Of a stretch of 64,000 nucleotides of DNA, positions 1-8,531 are shown piece by piece. Under the pieces are notes generated by a model. It was not told where the DNA came from, did not search any database, and worked only from the letters and a program-made list of their open reading frames with translations. Position numbers and translations under genes: made by a program. The first letter of the stretch is position 1; each line of letters starts with the position of its first letter. This DNA comes from Oxalobacteraceae bacterium OTU3CINTB1 (GTDB lineage Bacteria > Pseudomonadota > Gammaproteobacteria > Burkholderiales > Burkholderiaceae_D): positions 2,852,001-2,916,000 of the forward strand of contig CP099652.1 in the NCBI GenBank assembly GCA_024123955.1. Direction: 5' to 3'.

Positions 1-1
1 C

Positions 2-697
2 AAACCGGCCGGCTGGCTGCGCAGCCCCGGCGCCGCCGGCACGGTGCTGGTGCATGGTGCGGCGCTGCTGGCCATCTGGAGCTTCTCCAGCGCTGTCGTT
101 AAACCTGCGGTGACGCCGCCGGTGGTGGAGTTGATCCGATTGCAGCCGGAGCCCAAGAAAGAACTGGCGCCGCCAAAACCGGAGCCGGTGAAGGAAAAAC
201 CGGTGCAACTGGCGCCGCCCAAACCGGTGGCCCAGCCCTTGCCCACGCCGAAGACGGTGGAGACTTCGGCCGAGAAAGCCGAGACCTACACGCCGCCCGC
301 GCCGCCGGTACAGGCAGCGCCCATCGGGCCGGTGACGCCCGTGGCGCCGGCGCCGCCGCAGCCGCCAGCTCCCGCGCCGGTTGCCGCCGCGCCCAGGCAA
401 ATCAGCACCGAAGGCATTCCGACCGATTATGTGAACCAGGTCTACTCCCGTATCAACAGCAATGCCGATTATCCGCGCGAAGCGAAGATGCGCCGCCAGC
501 AGGGCAAGGTCGGCTACCGCCTGACCCTCAACCCGCAGGGCGCGCTGATCTCCTTCGATATCCAGCCGTCCGGCGTGGAAGCGCTGGACGAGGCGGCGCG
601 TGACGCGATTCGGCGCGCGGCGCCATTCCCCCGGTTGCCCGATCTGGGCGGCAGCACTTATCTGCTGGCCGGGAACATCGTCTTCAAAATTAACTAG
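2..697 (+). CDS. tonB: TonB family energy transducer (5'-truncated by window edge)
   Basis: Periplasm-spanning arm that passes the proton-motive energy of ExbB/ExbD to outer-membrane receptors. The frame is open to the left window edge and the first internal candidate start is a GTG at 44, so the true start is probably outside the window. A hydrophobic anchor (VLVHGAALLAIW) is followed by a long Pro/Lys/Glu-rich linker of PKPEPVKEKP type and then a TonB C-terminal domain (roughly the last 95 residues, starting near STEGIPTDYV and ending in the NIVFKIN strand). exbB begins 14 bp downstream. Its place at the head of a sulfur-type operon suggests it serves the receptor encoded at 3015-5519 rather than siderophores. 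Confidence 0.9.
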   Translation, partial: KPAGWLRSPGAAGTVLVHGAALLAIWSFSSAVVKPAVTPPVVELIRLQPEPKKELAPPKPEPVKEKPVQLAPPKPVAQPLPTPKTVETSAEKAETYTPPAPPVQAAPIGPVTPVAPAPPQPPAPAPVAAAPRQISTEGIPTDYVNQVYSRINSNADYPREAKMRRQQGKVGYRLTLNPQGALISFDIQPSGVEALDEAARDAIRRAAPFPRLPDLGGSTYLLAGNIVFKIN

Positions 698-711
698 TCA
701 AGGAAAACGCC

Positions 712-1515
712 ATGAGTGCTACCCAAGTTGTCGCCCAGTCTGTCGCCCATCTCTCGCCGTTGCAGCTGTTCGAGCAGGCCGACTTTATCGTTAAATCCAT
801 CATGGTGGTGCTGGTGCTGGTGCTGGCGTCGCTCGCCAGCTGGGGCGTCATCATCGACAAGATGTTGCGCTTTTCTCGCCTGCGCCGACATGCCATCGCC
901 TGGACCGGCGCGCTGGCGGGACAGCGCTCGCTAACGCGGCTGGCGCAGGCTCTCAAGCAAAATACGCAGGACCCGTTCGCGCGCATCTATCACGCCATCG
1001 TCGACGAGTGGAATACCAGCCATCGCCAGCATCTGCATGTCGACGCGGCGGGTCGCGACAGCCTGAAGGAACGCATCAACCGCGTGGGGCAGATCAGCAG
1101 CAATGTCGAGGTGGAGGAACTGCAAAAAGGCTTGTCGATACTGGCGACGGTCGGCTCGGTCGCACCCTTCGTCGGCCTGTTCGGTACCGTGTGGGGCATC
1201 ATGAACGCATTCCAGGGCATCGCCGCCAGTAACAGCACCAGCCTGGCCGTGGTGGCGCCGGGCATCGCGGAGGCTTTGTTCGCCACCGCGCTGGGCCTGG
1301 TGGCCGCGATTCCCGCCGTCGTCGCCTACAACCGTGCCTCCGGTGACTTGAACAGTTACGCCGCCCGCCTTTCCACCCTGGTCGGACTGGTGGAGGTGCA
1401 GCTGTCACGCCAACTGGAAGCGGGGGAGGCGTTGGTGGAGACTATCGAGGCCGCGCCGGCCAAGGCCGACCGCGCCGCACGCAACATCACGCCGCTGGCG
1501 GCGCAGGGAGTCTGA
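712..1515 (+). CDS. exbB: ExbB/TolQ-family proton channel subunit
   Basis: Inner-membrane channel subunit of the TonB motor, 267 residues. It has a first membrane helix near residues 25-45 (IMVVLVLVLASLASWGVIID), a cytoplasmic loop, and two further helices in the conserved MotA/TolQ/ExbB domain (LATVGSVAPFVGLFGTVWGI, then EALFATALGLVAAIPAVVAY). These match the family signature. The start is supported by an AAGGAAAA ribosome site just upstream of the ATG. It lies 14 bp after tonB and 1 bp before exbD, so the three are clearly one transcript. Length is normal for the family. Confidence 0.95.
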   Translation: MSATQVVAQSVAHLSPLQLFEQADFIVKSIMVVLVLVLASLASWGVIIDKMLRFSRLRRHAIAWTGALAGQRSLTRLAQALKQNTQDPFARIYHAIVDEWNTSHRQHLHVDAAGRDSLKERINRVGQISSNVEVEELQKGLSILATVGSVAPFVGLFGTVWGIMNAFQGIAASNSTSLAVVAPGIAEALFATALGLVAAIPAVVAYNRASGDLNSYAARLSTLVGLVEVQLSRQLEAGEALVETIEAAPAKADRAARNITPLAAQGV

Positions 1516-1516
1516 C

Positions 1517-1939
1517 ATGGGCGTTCGTTTATCTTCAGGTCCGGCACACCGGCCAGGTCCGGTCAGCGATATCAACGTCACGCCGCTGGTCGATGTCATG
1601 CTGGTGCTGCTGATCGTGTTCATGGTGGCGGCGCCGATGATGACGGCCGGCGTCAAGGTCGATCTGCCGACTTCCAGCGCGAAGCCGCTGGAGGAGCCCA
1701 AGCCGCCTATCGTCGTCAGCATCGACGCCAGCGGCACGGTCTTCGTCAACCAGACCGCCGCCACGCCGGACACGCTGCTGCCGCTGATGGCGCAGGAGGC
1801 CGCCGGCGACAAGGAGCGCCGCATCCACCTTCGCGGCGATCAGGCGCTGGCCTACGGCCGCATCGTCAAGACCATGGGAACCCTGAACGACGCCGGCTAC
1901 GCCCGCATCGCGCTGGTTTCGGAAGCGCCCGCGCCCTAA
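1517..1939 (+). CDS. exbD: ExbD/TolR-family biopolymer transport protein
   Basis: Third component of the TonB motor, 140 residues. There is a short cytoplasmic N-terminus, then the family hallmark INVTPLVDVMLVLLIVFMV, where the membrane-embedded Asp (in PLVDVML) is the proton-carrying residue. A periplasmic domain follows. The ATG sits 1 bp after the exbB stop, which implies translational coupling. Together with the preceding two genes it forms a complete TonB-ExbB-ExbD set placed directly upstream of a binding protein and a TonB-dependent receptor. Confidence 0.95.
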   Translation: MGVRLSSGPAHRPGPVSDINVTPLVDVMLVLLIVFMVAAPMMTAGVKVDLPTSSAKPLEEPKPPIVVSIDASGTVFVNQTAATPDTLLPLMAQEAAGDKERRIHLRGDQALAYGRIVKTMGTLNDAGYARIALVSEAPAP

Positions 1940-1967
1940 ACACCTACAAATCAAAGAGGCTGGAAAA

Positions 1968-2981
1968 ATGGATTCGATCACTTCGAAGGGCGACGCTCGC
2001 CGTCAATTTCTGCGCCGGAGCGCGCGATTGGGCGCCGGCGCCGGACTGGCCGCGCTGCTGGGCGGCTGGAGCAACACCACACGAGCGGCGGCGGCACAAC
2101 TGCGCGACACCACGCTGCGGGTAGGTACATACAAGGGTGGCGACTCCTACTACTTCAACGAAGCGGGCGTCGCCGCAATCCCGTACAAGACTGCACTGGC
2201 AGAATTCGCGGCCGGGAACCTGATCGTCGAAGCACTGGCGTCGGGCTCCCTGGATTTCGGCTCCATGAGCGAAATCCCGCCTATCTTCGCCGCCGCCAGT
2301 GGCACGCCGCTGAAGGTGATCGCCGTGCTGCGCGGAGACGTCAACAACCAGGTGGTGCTGGTGCCGAAAAACTCGCCCATCACCGATCCGGCGCAGTTCA
2401 AGGGCAAGCGCATCGGCTATGCGCGATCGACCACCTCGCACTACTTTCTGCTGCAGCTGTTGAAAGAGAACGGCCTTGGTTTCAAGGACATCCAGCCGGT
2501 CGCACTGCCTCCGCAGGACGCCTTCGCCGCGTTCAAGAGCGGGCAGCTCGATGCGTGGGTGATTTACGGCCTTGTGGTGGAACTGGCCAAAAGCCAGGAA
2601 GGCGCGCGCGTGCTGCGCACGGCCGACGGCTACCTGTCCGGGAACTACGTCATCAGCACCTCGCCGCAGGCGATAGCCGATCCGCTCAAGCATGCAGCCA
2701 TCGGCGACTACCTTCAGCGTGTGGCCAAGGTTTACGACTGGATCAACCGCAATCCGAAGCCGTGGGCTGTCAAGAGCGGCCAGATTGCCGGCGTGCCGCC
2801 GCAGTTCTTCCTCAACCAGGCGACCCAGCGCAGCCAGCCCTACAAGCTGGTGGCGGTGGACGACGTGGCAATCAAGTCGCAGCAGCAGGTGGCCGATGTG
2901 TTTTCCGATGCCGGCCTGCTGGCGCGCCGCGTCGACGTCAAACCAATCTGGGACCGCAGCTTTGCCAAGTACCTCGCCTGA
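1968..2981 (+). CDS. SsuA-like ABC substrate-binding protein, Tat-type signal
   Basis: Periplasmic binding protein of the aliphatic sulfonate/nitrate/taurine family (SsuA/NMT1-like), 337 residues. The N-terminus carries twin arginines (RRQFLRRSARLG) followed by a hydrophobic stretch and an ARA-type cleavage region, which suggests Tat export. The mature part shows the family pattern: LRVGTYKGG near the start, LASGSLDFGSMSE (substrate-sensing turn), and a middle GKRIGYARSTTSHYFL segment. An AAAGAGG ribosome site precedes the ATG. No permease or ATPase gene lies in the window, so the rest of the ABC transporter is either upstream or elsewhere. A second homologue is encoded two genes downstream. 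The substrate is unknown; an organosulfonate is the best guess from family and context. Confidence 0.88.
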   Translation: MDSITSKGDARRQFLRRSARLGAGAGLAALLGGWSNTTRAAAAQLRDTTLRVGTYKGGDSYYFNEAGVAAIPYKTALAEFAAGNLIVEALASGSLDFGSMSEIPPIFAAASGTPLKVIAVLRGDVNNQVVLVPKNSPITDPAQFKGKRIGYARSTTSHYFLLQLLKENGLGFKDIQPVALPPQDAFAAFKSGQLDAWVIYGLVVELAKSQEGARVLRTADGYLSGNYVISTSPQAIADPLKHAAIGDYLQRVAKVYDWINRNPKPWAVKSGQIAGVPPQFFLNQATQRSQPYKLVAVDDVAIKSQQQVADVFSDAGLLARRVDVKPIWDRSFAKYLA

Positions 2982-3014
2982 TCAAAAATACATAACGACA
3001 TAGGGAATCAACGC

Positions 3015-5519
3015 ATGCAGCACTATAAGAACAATCAGCCAAAATTGAAGACCCTGCGCCTGGCGCTGCTGGCGGCCGGCCTGCTGGGAGGCATGAACGC
3101 CTTGGCGCAGACCAGCGTCGGCCAAGTGCAGGACGTGGTGGTCACCACCGGTGTGCGCGGCGAAGCCCGCACCGTGGCGGACAGCCCGGCGCCTATCGAC
3201 GTGATCAGCGGCGAGCAGTTGATCCATACCGGCCGCGCGGAATTGGCCGAGGCCTTGGGCCGGCTGCTGCCGTCGTTTAACTTCGGCACCAACCAGGCGG
3301 GCGTCAACTCGGTGGTGCGGCCGGTCAGCAACCGTGGCCTGGGGCCGGCCTACACGCTGGTCCTGGTCAACGGCAAGCGCCGTCATAATTCTGCGCTGCT
3401 GACCAATGGCGGCGGCGATACCAGCGGCGTCAACGCGATCGATCTCGATACCATTCCACTCAGCGCCATCGACCATATCGAAGTGCTCAAGGACAGCGCG
3501 GCCGCGCAATACGGATCGGACGCGGTGGCCGGGGTGGTCAACGTCATCCTCAAGACGGGTAACCACGGCGGCCAGATTTCGGCCAGCTACGGGGAGTTGA
3601 AGAGCGGCGCCGGCGACCTGTCGAACAAGAAGCTGGAGGGCGACGTCGGCTTCGCGCTCGGCGACGACGGCTTCGTCCATATCGCCGCCGCACTGCGCAA
3701 GCGCGGACAGTCCTGGAATAACTTCCCGTCGACGAACCTGGTCGCGTATTCGCCCGCGTCGAATCCCAAGAACGCCAGCTGGAACCGCGACGGCGCGCAC
3801 AACGGCGATCCGGGCATCGAAGCCTACGACCTGGCCTTCAACGCCGAGAAGCCATTCAACAAGGACATCACGCTGTACGCGTTCGGTACCGCCGGCACCC
3901 GCAACACGGTGGCGGGAAATAACTTCCGCCGTCCCAACGGGCTTGCGACAATAGCGCAGGTCTACCCGGACGGTTACTTCGCGCTGAATAACATGAGCGC
4001 CTTCGACTTCCAGCTGAACGCCGGCGCGCGCGGGCGCGCAGCCGGCTGGAACTGGGATATCAGCACCGGCTACGGCAAGAACCGCGCGCGCCAGTACAGC
4101 AACCTGACGCTCAATCCCTCGTTGGGACCTGCGTCGCCGACCAGCTTCGATAACCTGGCCGTTTATCAGTTCGAACAATGGACCACCAACGAGGACTTTA
4201 CGCGCGCCTTCGACATCGGTCTGAAAAAGCCGTTGCAGTGGTCGTGGGGCCTGGAGCAGCGTGTCGAGCGCTTCACCACCTATGCCGGCGATCCCCTGGG
4301 TTACATCAACGGCGGCTACATCTTCAAACCCGGCGACCAGGAAGGCAATCCGAATGTCGGCAAGCCGGCCGCCGTCGGCGCGCAGGCCGGCGTGGCGCTG
4401 TCTCCTGCCGACGCGACCAGCATCCAGCGCACAGTGCTGGCGATTTACAACGATATCGGCTTCTATCCCGTCGAGAACCTGTTCGTCGATGGCGCGGTGC
4501 GCGCGGAGCACTACAACGACAGCGCTGGCAACACCGCGAGCGGGAAAATCAACAGCCGCTACAATTTCTCGCCAAAGTTCGCGGTACGCGGCACCGTCGG
4601 TTCCGGTTTCCGGGCGCCGTCGCTGACGCAATCGGGCTACTCCCAGACCGACAACCGCACCAACATCAATCCCGTCACCGGGGTGGTTGAACCCAGCCTG
4701 TCCAAACTGCTGCGCAACGATTCGGCGCTGGCACGTCAGTTCGGCGCGCGCGATCTCGATCCGGAGAAGTCGGTCAATTTCGGCTTAGGCCTGGTGCTCA
4801 AGCCGGCCGATAATATCAACATTACGCTGGACGGCTACCAGGTCAAGGTCAAGGACCGCATCATCCGCACCGGCTACATGTTCGGCCCGGCCTTCGCGCC
4901 GACACTGGTGGCCGGGGGATTGACCGGCACCGAATGGGTGCAGTACTTCGCCAACGGCGTCGATACCCGCACGCGTGGCGCCGACCTGGTGGCCGACATC
5001 ACCAGCGACTACGGCAGCTATGGATTGGTGCGCTGGGGCGCGGCCGTCAACTGGAACCGCACCACGATCACCAACATCAAGGCGACGCCATCGGAAATCA
5101 CAGCTCTGGGCGCCAATCCGGGCGGCAGCTCGGTGTGGTTCGGTTACTCGGCCGGCGGCGGCATTGGCGATCTGACGGCCACGCCGAGGACCAAGCTGAT
5201 ACTGTCGGCGCGCTGGTTTATCGGCCCGGTGGAGGCGAACCTGCAAACCACCCGCTACGATTCGTCCACCTGGCAGACCACTGCCGATCGCGCCAGGGAC
5301 TATCACTTCGGCGCCAAGTGGTTGACCGACCTCGATGTCAGCTACGCCGTCACCAAGCGCGCCAGGCTGGTGGTGGGGGCGGCCAACCTGTTCGACACCA
5401 AACCGGATCGCAACGGTCCGGGCGACGCCAATTCCGGCAGCAGCGGCTTTGTCTACGGGCCCGCGCCATTCGCGCCGAGCGGCGCCTACTACTACGGCAA
5501 GGTCACCTATGACTTCTGA
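3015..5519 (+). CDS. TonB-dependent outer-membrane receptor of the sulfur operon
   Basis: Outer-membrane active-transport barrel, 834 residues. It has a signal peptide (LALLAAGLLGGMNALAQ), a likely TonB box just after it (QDVVVTTGVRG), a plug domain (PAPIDVISGEQL; LVLVNGKRRHNSALL; IEVLKDSAAAQYGSDAVAGVVNVI) and a long beta-barrel ending in an aromatic residue (GKVTYDF). The sequence does not reveal the ligand. It sits between two SsuA-like binding proteins and downstream of its own tonB-exbBD. The inference is that it admits an organosulfur compound too large for porins. The next gene overlaps its 3' end by 11 bp. Confidence 0.93.
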   Translation: MQHYKNNQPKLKTLRLALLAAGLLGGMNALAQTSVGQVQDVVVTTGVRGEARTVADSPAPIDVISGEQLIHTGRAELAEALGRLLPSFNFGTNQAGVNSVVRPVSNRGLGPAYTLVLVNGKRRHNSALLTNGGGDTSGVNAIDLDTIPLSAIDHIEVLKDSAAAQYGSDAVAGVVNVILKTGNHGGQISASYGELKSGAGDLSNKKLEGDVGFALGDDGFVHIAAALRKRGQSWNNFPSTNLVAYSPASNPKNASWNRDGAHNGDPGIEAYDLAFNAEKPFNKDITLYAFGTAGTRNTVAGNNFRRPNGLATIAQVYPDGYFALNNMSAFDFQLNAGARGRAAGWNWDISTGYGKNRARQYSNLTLNPSLGPASPTSFDNLAVYQFEQWTTNEDFTRAFDIGLKKPLQWSWGLEQRVERFTTYAGDPLGYINGGYIFKPGDQEGNPNVGKPAAVGAQAGVALSPADATSIQRTVLAIYNDIGFYPVENLFVDGAVRAEHYNDSAGNTASGKINSRYNFSPKFAVRGTVGSGFRAPSLTQSGYSQTDNRTNINPVTGVVEPSLSKLLRNDSALARQFGARDLDPEKSVNFGLGLVLKPADNINITLDGYQVKVKDRIIRTGYMFGPAFAPTLVAGGLTGTEWVQYFANGVDTRTRGADLVADITSDYGSYGLVRWGAAVNWNRTTITNIKATPSEITALGANPGGSSVWFGYSAGGGIGDLTATPRTKLILSARWFIGPVEANLQTTRYDSSTWQTTADRARDYHFGAKWLTDLDVSYAVTKRARLVVGAANLFDTKPDRNGPGDANSGSSGFVYGPAPFAPSGAYYYGKVTYDF

Positions 5520-6516
5520 TCCCAATCGTATCCGGCGCTTGCTGGCGATGCTGCCGGCGGCCGCGCTGCTGGGCGCCTGCGGCAAGGCAGGCGATGCCGG
5601 CGGGGCGGCAAGCAGCGGCGCCCCGGTCCCGGTCGACCTGTCCAAGGTCACCGTGGTGCTGGGCGACCAGGTCAAGCTGCTGCGCACCAAGGCGGAAGCG
5701 GCCGGCGTGCTTACGGACGTGCCTTACAAGATCCAGTGGGCCAGCTTCCAGGGCGCCGCGCCGCTGTTCGAGGCGGTGGTGTCGGGCGACGTCGACACGG
5801 CGATGGCTGCCGATACGCCGGCGCTTGCGGCGGCGGCGGGAGGCGCGCGCGTCAAGGTGGTGGCGGCCAGCGTGTCGTCGCCGACCGGCGTGGCGATACT
5901 GGTGCCCGCCGGATCGCCGATCAAGTCGGTGGCCGACCTCAAAGGCCGCAACGTCATCGTCTCGTCTGCGCGCGGCAGCGTCGCGCATTACCTCCTGTTC
6001 GGCGCGCTGCGCGAGGCAAGCTTGAAACCGGACGACGTCACCACCGGCTTCCTTTTGCCGAGCGACGCCGCCGTCGCCTTCTCCAGCGGGAAGATCGAAG
6101 CGTGGGCCACCTTCGGCACCTACCAGGCCAACGCGGAGATTCACGGTGCGCGCGTGTTGCGCGATGGCGTGGGCATCAATTCCGGCATCGGCGTGATCGC
6201 CGCGTCGGATGCGGCGCTGGCCGATCCGGGCAAGCGCGCCGCATTGGCCGATGTGTTGCGGCGCCTCGCGTTATCCAATGCCTGGGCCAATGTGCACCCC
6301 AAGGAATACGCCGAAGTGTTCCAACGCCTGACCGGTTTGCCGGCCGATGTGGTCAAGTTGGTGGTCGATCGCGACCGCCCGCAGCTACGCCCTGTCGACC
6401 AGCGGATCGTCACGCAGCTGCAGCAGGTGGCCGATACATTTTTCGAAGCGAAGCTGTTTCCACGCCGGGTCGATGCCAGCCGGCTGGTTGACACCACACT
6501 TTTCCGTCCGGCTTAA
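5509..6516 (+). CDS. SsuA-like substrate-binding lipoprotein
   Basis: Second sulfonate-type binding protein in the operon, 335 residues. The start was placed at the ATG at 5509, overlapping the receptor by 11 bp, because only that start gives a lipoprotein signal: [16 protein letters not shown] with the lipidated Cys at residue 24. The mature protein follows the family plan ([18 protein letters not shown], then [23 protein letters not shown] and [12 protein letters not shown]). It is similar in layout to the protein at 1968-2981 but clearly diverged, so the two may bind different ligands or act in sequence. Being lipid-anchored, it could stay near the receptor or an inner-membrane permease. 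Confidence 0.88.
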   Translation: MTSDPNRIRRLLAMLPAAALLGACGKAGDAGGAASSGAPVPVDLSKVTVVLGDQVKLLRTKAEAAGVLTDVPYKIQWASFQGAAPLFEAVVSGDVDTAMAADTPALAAAAGGARVKVVAASVSSPTGVAILVPAGSPIKSVADLKGRNVIVSSARGSVAHYLLFGALREASLKPDDVTTGFLLPSDAAVAFSSGKIEAWATFGTYQANAEIHGARVLRDGVGINSGIGVIAASDAALADPGKRAALADVLRRLALSNAWANVHPKEYAEVFQRLTGLPADVVKLVVDRDRPQLRPVDQRIVTQLQQVADTFFEAKLFPRRVDASRLVDTTLFRPA

Positions 6517-6548
6517 CTCACTTTCCATTCCAGATCAGGAGCATCGTC

Positions 6549-7889
6549 ATGACTACACCACAAGCATCGCGCCAACTCAAACTCGGTTTCATCCTGCACG
6601 GCGTTGGCCCGGGTTGGGGCGACTGGCGCCATCCGGATGCCGATCCAGGCGCCAGCACCAATATCGACTTCTACCTGCGCCAGGCCAAATTGGCGGAGCA
6701 GGGCAAGTTCGATTTCCTGTTCGTGGCGGACAGCGTCCACATCACCGAGAAGTCCAGCCCGCACTACCTGAACCGCTTCGAGCCGCTGACCATCCTCTCG
6801 GCGCTGGCCACCGCCACCAGGAATATCGGACTGGTTGGCACGCTCACTGTGAGCTACAGCGAGCCATACACGGTCGCCCGGCAGTTCGCATCGCTGGACC
6901 ATATCAGCAAAGGACGCGCCGGCTGGAACGTGGTCACGTCCTGGCTGTCGGGCAGCGCCGAGAACTACGGCAAGCCGACGCATCCCCCGCACGAGGTGCG
7001 CTACCGGATCGCCGCCGAGCATCTGCAAACCGTGCAGGGGCTGTGGGATTCATGGGAGGACGACGCACTGGTGCACGACAAGGCCAGCGGCCGGTTCATC
7101 GACCCCGACAAGCTGCACACACTGCACCACCAGGGAGAGTTCTTCTCGGTGCGCGGTCCGCTGAACATCAGCCGTTCGCCGCAAGGGCAACCGGTGATCT
7201 TTCAGGCCGGCGCCTCGGAGGACGGCCGCAATTTCTCGGCGCGCCACGCCGAGGCTTTCTTCACCGAGGGATCGAGCTTCGAATCGTCGCAGGCCTATTA
7301 CGCGGATATCAAAAAGCGCGCCGCGGCCTTCGGCCGTCCGGCCGCCAAGCTGGCCGTGCTGCCGGCGTTGCGCGCCATCGTCGGCGAAACCGAGGAGGAC
7401 GCCCAGCGCCTCTACCAGGAAGCGGTGGCGTTGATCCGCATCGAGGATGCGCTGGTGGCGCTGGCGCGTTCCTTCAACGAACATGACCTGGCCCAGTACC
7501 CGCTGGACGGTCCGTTCCCTGACATCGCCCAATACGGCGCCGAGAGCAACCGCAGCGCTTCCGAGCGCATCGTGCGTACCGCGCGGGAGGAAAACCTGAC
7601 CTTGCGGGAGACCGCGCTGCGCTACGCCAGCCCGCGCAAGGAGTTCGTCGGCACCGGGGTGCAGGTGGCCAACGCCATCCAGAACTGGTTCGATGGCGGC
7701 GCCGCCGACGGGTTTATACTGTTCGAGTCCCTGCCGCGACAGCTCGACGCGTTTGTGGCCGAGGTGGTGCCGGTGCTGCAGCAGCGCGGCCTGTTCCGCC
7801 GGGACTACCAACACGCCACCTTGCGCGGCAACCTCGGACTGGACGTGCCGGAAAACCGCAACACCGCCGCGCGCCGCCAGGCCGCCTGA
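6549..7889 (+). CDS. LLM-class FMN-dependent monooxygenase (NtaA/SnaA/DszA family)
   Basis: Flavin-dependent monooxygenase of 446 residues. The N-terminus ([19 protein letters not shown]), the WNVVTSW motif, the QAGASEDGR phosphate-binding-like segment and the length match the NtaA/SnaA/DszA/SoxA branch of the luciferase-like family. These enzymes use FMNH2 from a separate reductase to cleave C-S or C-N bonds. No flavin reductase is encoded in the window. The operon (sulfonate binding proteins, cysteine-dioxygenase-type cupin, rhodanese) points to oxidative C-S cleavage of an imported organosulfur compound. The ATG is preceded by AGGAG at 7 bp. Family members acting on S-substituted cysteines make that class another possible substrate. 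Confidence 0.9.
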   Translation: MTTPQASRQLKLGFILHGVGPGWGDWRHPDADPGASTNIDFYLRQAKLAEQGKFDFLFVADSVHITEKSSPHYLNRFEPLTILSALATATRNIGLVGTLTVSYSEPYTVARQFASLDHISKGRAGWNVVTSWLSGSAENYGKPTHPPHEVRYRIAAEHLQTVQGLWDSWEDDALVHDKASGRFIDPDKLHTLHHQGEFFSVRGPLNISRSPQGQPVIFQAGASEDGRNFSARHAEAFFTEGSSFESSQAYYADIKKRAAAFGRPAAKLAVLPALRAIVGETEEDAQRLYQEAVALIRIEDALVALARSFNEHDLAQYPLDGPFPDIAQYGAESNRSASERIVRTAREENLTLRETALRYASPRKEFVGTGVQVANAIQNWFDGGAADGFILFESLPRQLDAFVAEVVPVLQQRGLFRRDYQHATLRGNLGLDVPENRNTAARRQAA

Positions 7890-7917
7890 CAGGAGCCATT
7901 TGGATGAGGAGACTTAG

Positions 7918-8499
7918 ATGAGCGCATCACCTGGTTTTGAAACGCCGGCCCGCCTGCGGCATTTCGTCGAGGCGCTGGACGCCCTGCTGGAGCAGGGCCA
8001 TGAAACGGACGAAACGCGCATCGTCGCGCGGGGCTCCGAACTGTTGCGCGAACTGGTCGCCCATGACGACTGGTTGCCGCAGCAGGCCGCGTTGCCGGAC
8101 CCGCAATACTATCGTCAGTATCTACTTTACCGCGATCCGGCGGCGCGGTTCTCGGTGGTCAGCTTCGTCTGGGGACCGGGTCAATCGACGCCGATCCACA
8201 ACCACACGGTATGGGGTCTCATCGGCTTGCTGCGCGGGGCCGAGATCTCGCAGGACTACCGCCGCCGCGCCGATGGCGTGCTCGAAAAAGTGGGCGAGCC
8301 GCAGCGGCTGGAAACCGGCGTGGTGACGGCCGTGTCGCCAACGCTGGGCGATATCCACCAGGTCTTCAACGCCTATGACGACCGCATTTCGATCGGCATC
8401 CACGTCTATGGCGCCGATATCGGCGCGGTGGACCGCAGCGTCTTCACGCCGGAAGGCGCGGTCAAGCCGTTCCGGTCCGGCTATGCCAATGCCGCCTGA
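7918..8499 (+). CDS. Cysteine dioxygenase-type cupin (thiol dioxygenase)
   Basis: Cytoplasmic iron-dependent thiol dioxygenase of the cysteine/3-mercaptopropionate dioxygenase family, 193 residues. The facial metal triad is visible as H94 and H96 in PIHNHTVWG and H147 in GDIHQVF. R66 in YYRQYLL is at the position where cysteine dioxygenases hold the substrate carboxylate. The position equivalent to the eukaryotic cross-linked Cys is Gly, as in other bacterial members. It would oxidise a small thiol to its sulfinate, a natural step after C-S cleavage by the preceding monooxygenase. GAGGAG lies just upstream of the ATG; gaps to both neighbours are about 30 bp. Confidence 0.85.
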   Translation: MSASPGFETPARLRHFVEALDALLEQGHETDETRIVARGSELLRELVAHDDWLPQQAALPDPQYYRQYLLYRDPAARFSVVSFVWGPGQSTPIHNHTVWGLIGLLRGAEISQDYRRRADGVLEKVGEPQRLETGVVTAVSPTLGDIHQVFNAYDDRISIGIHVYGADIGAVDRSVFTPEGAVKPFRSGYANAA

Positions 8500-8531
8500 T
8501 CGCCACACACAATCCAAGGAATCCGAAAGCC

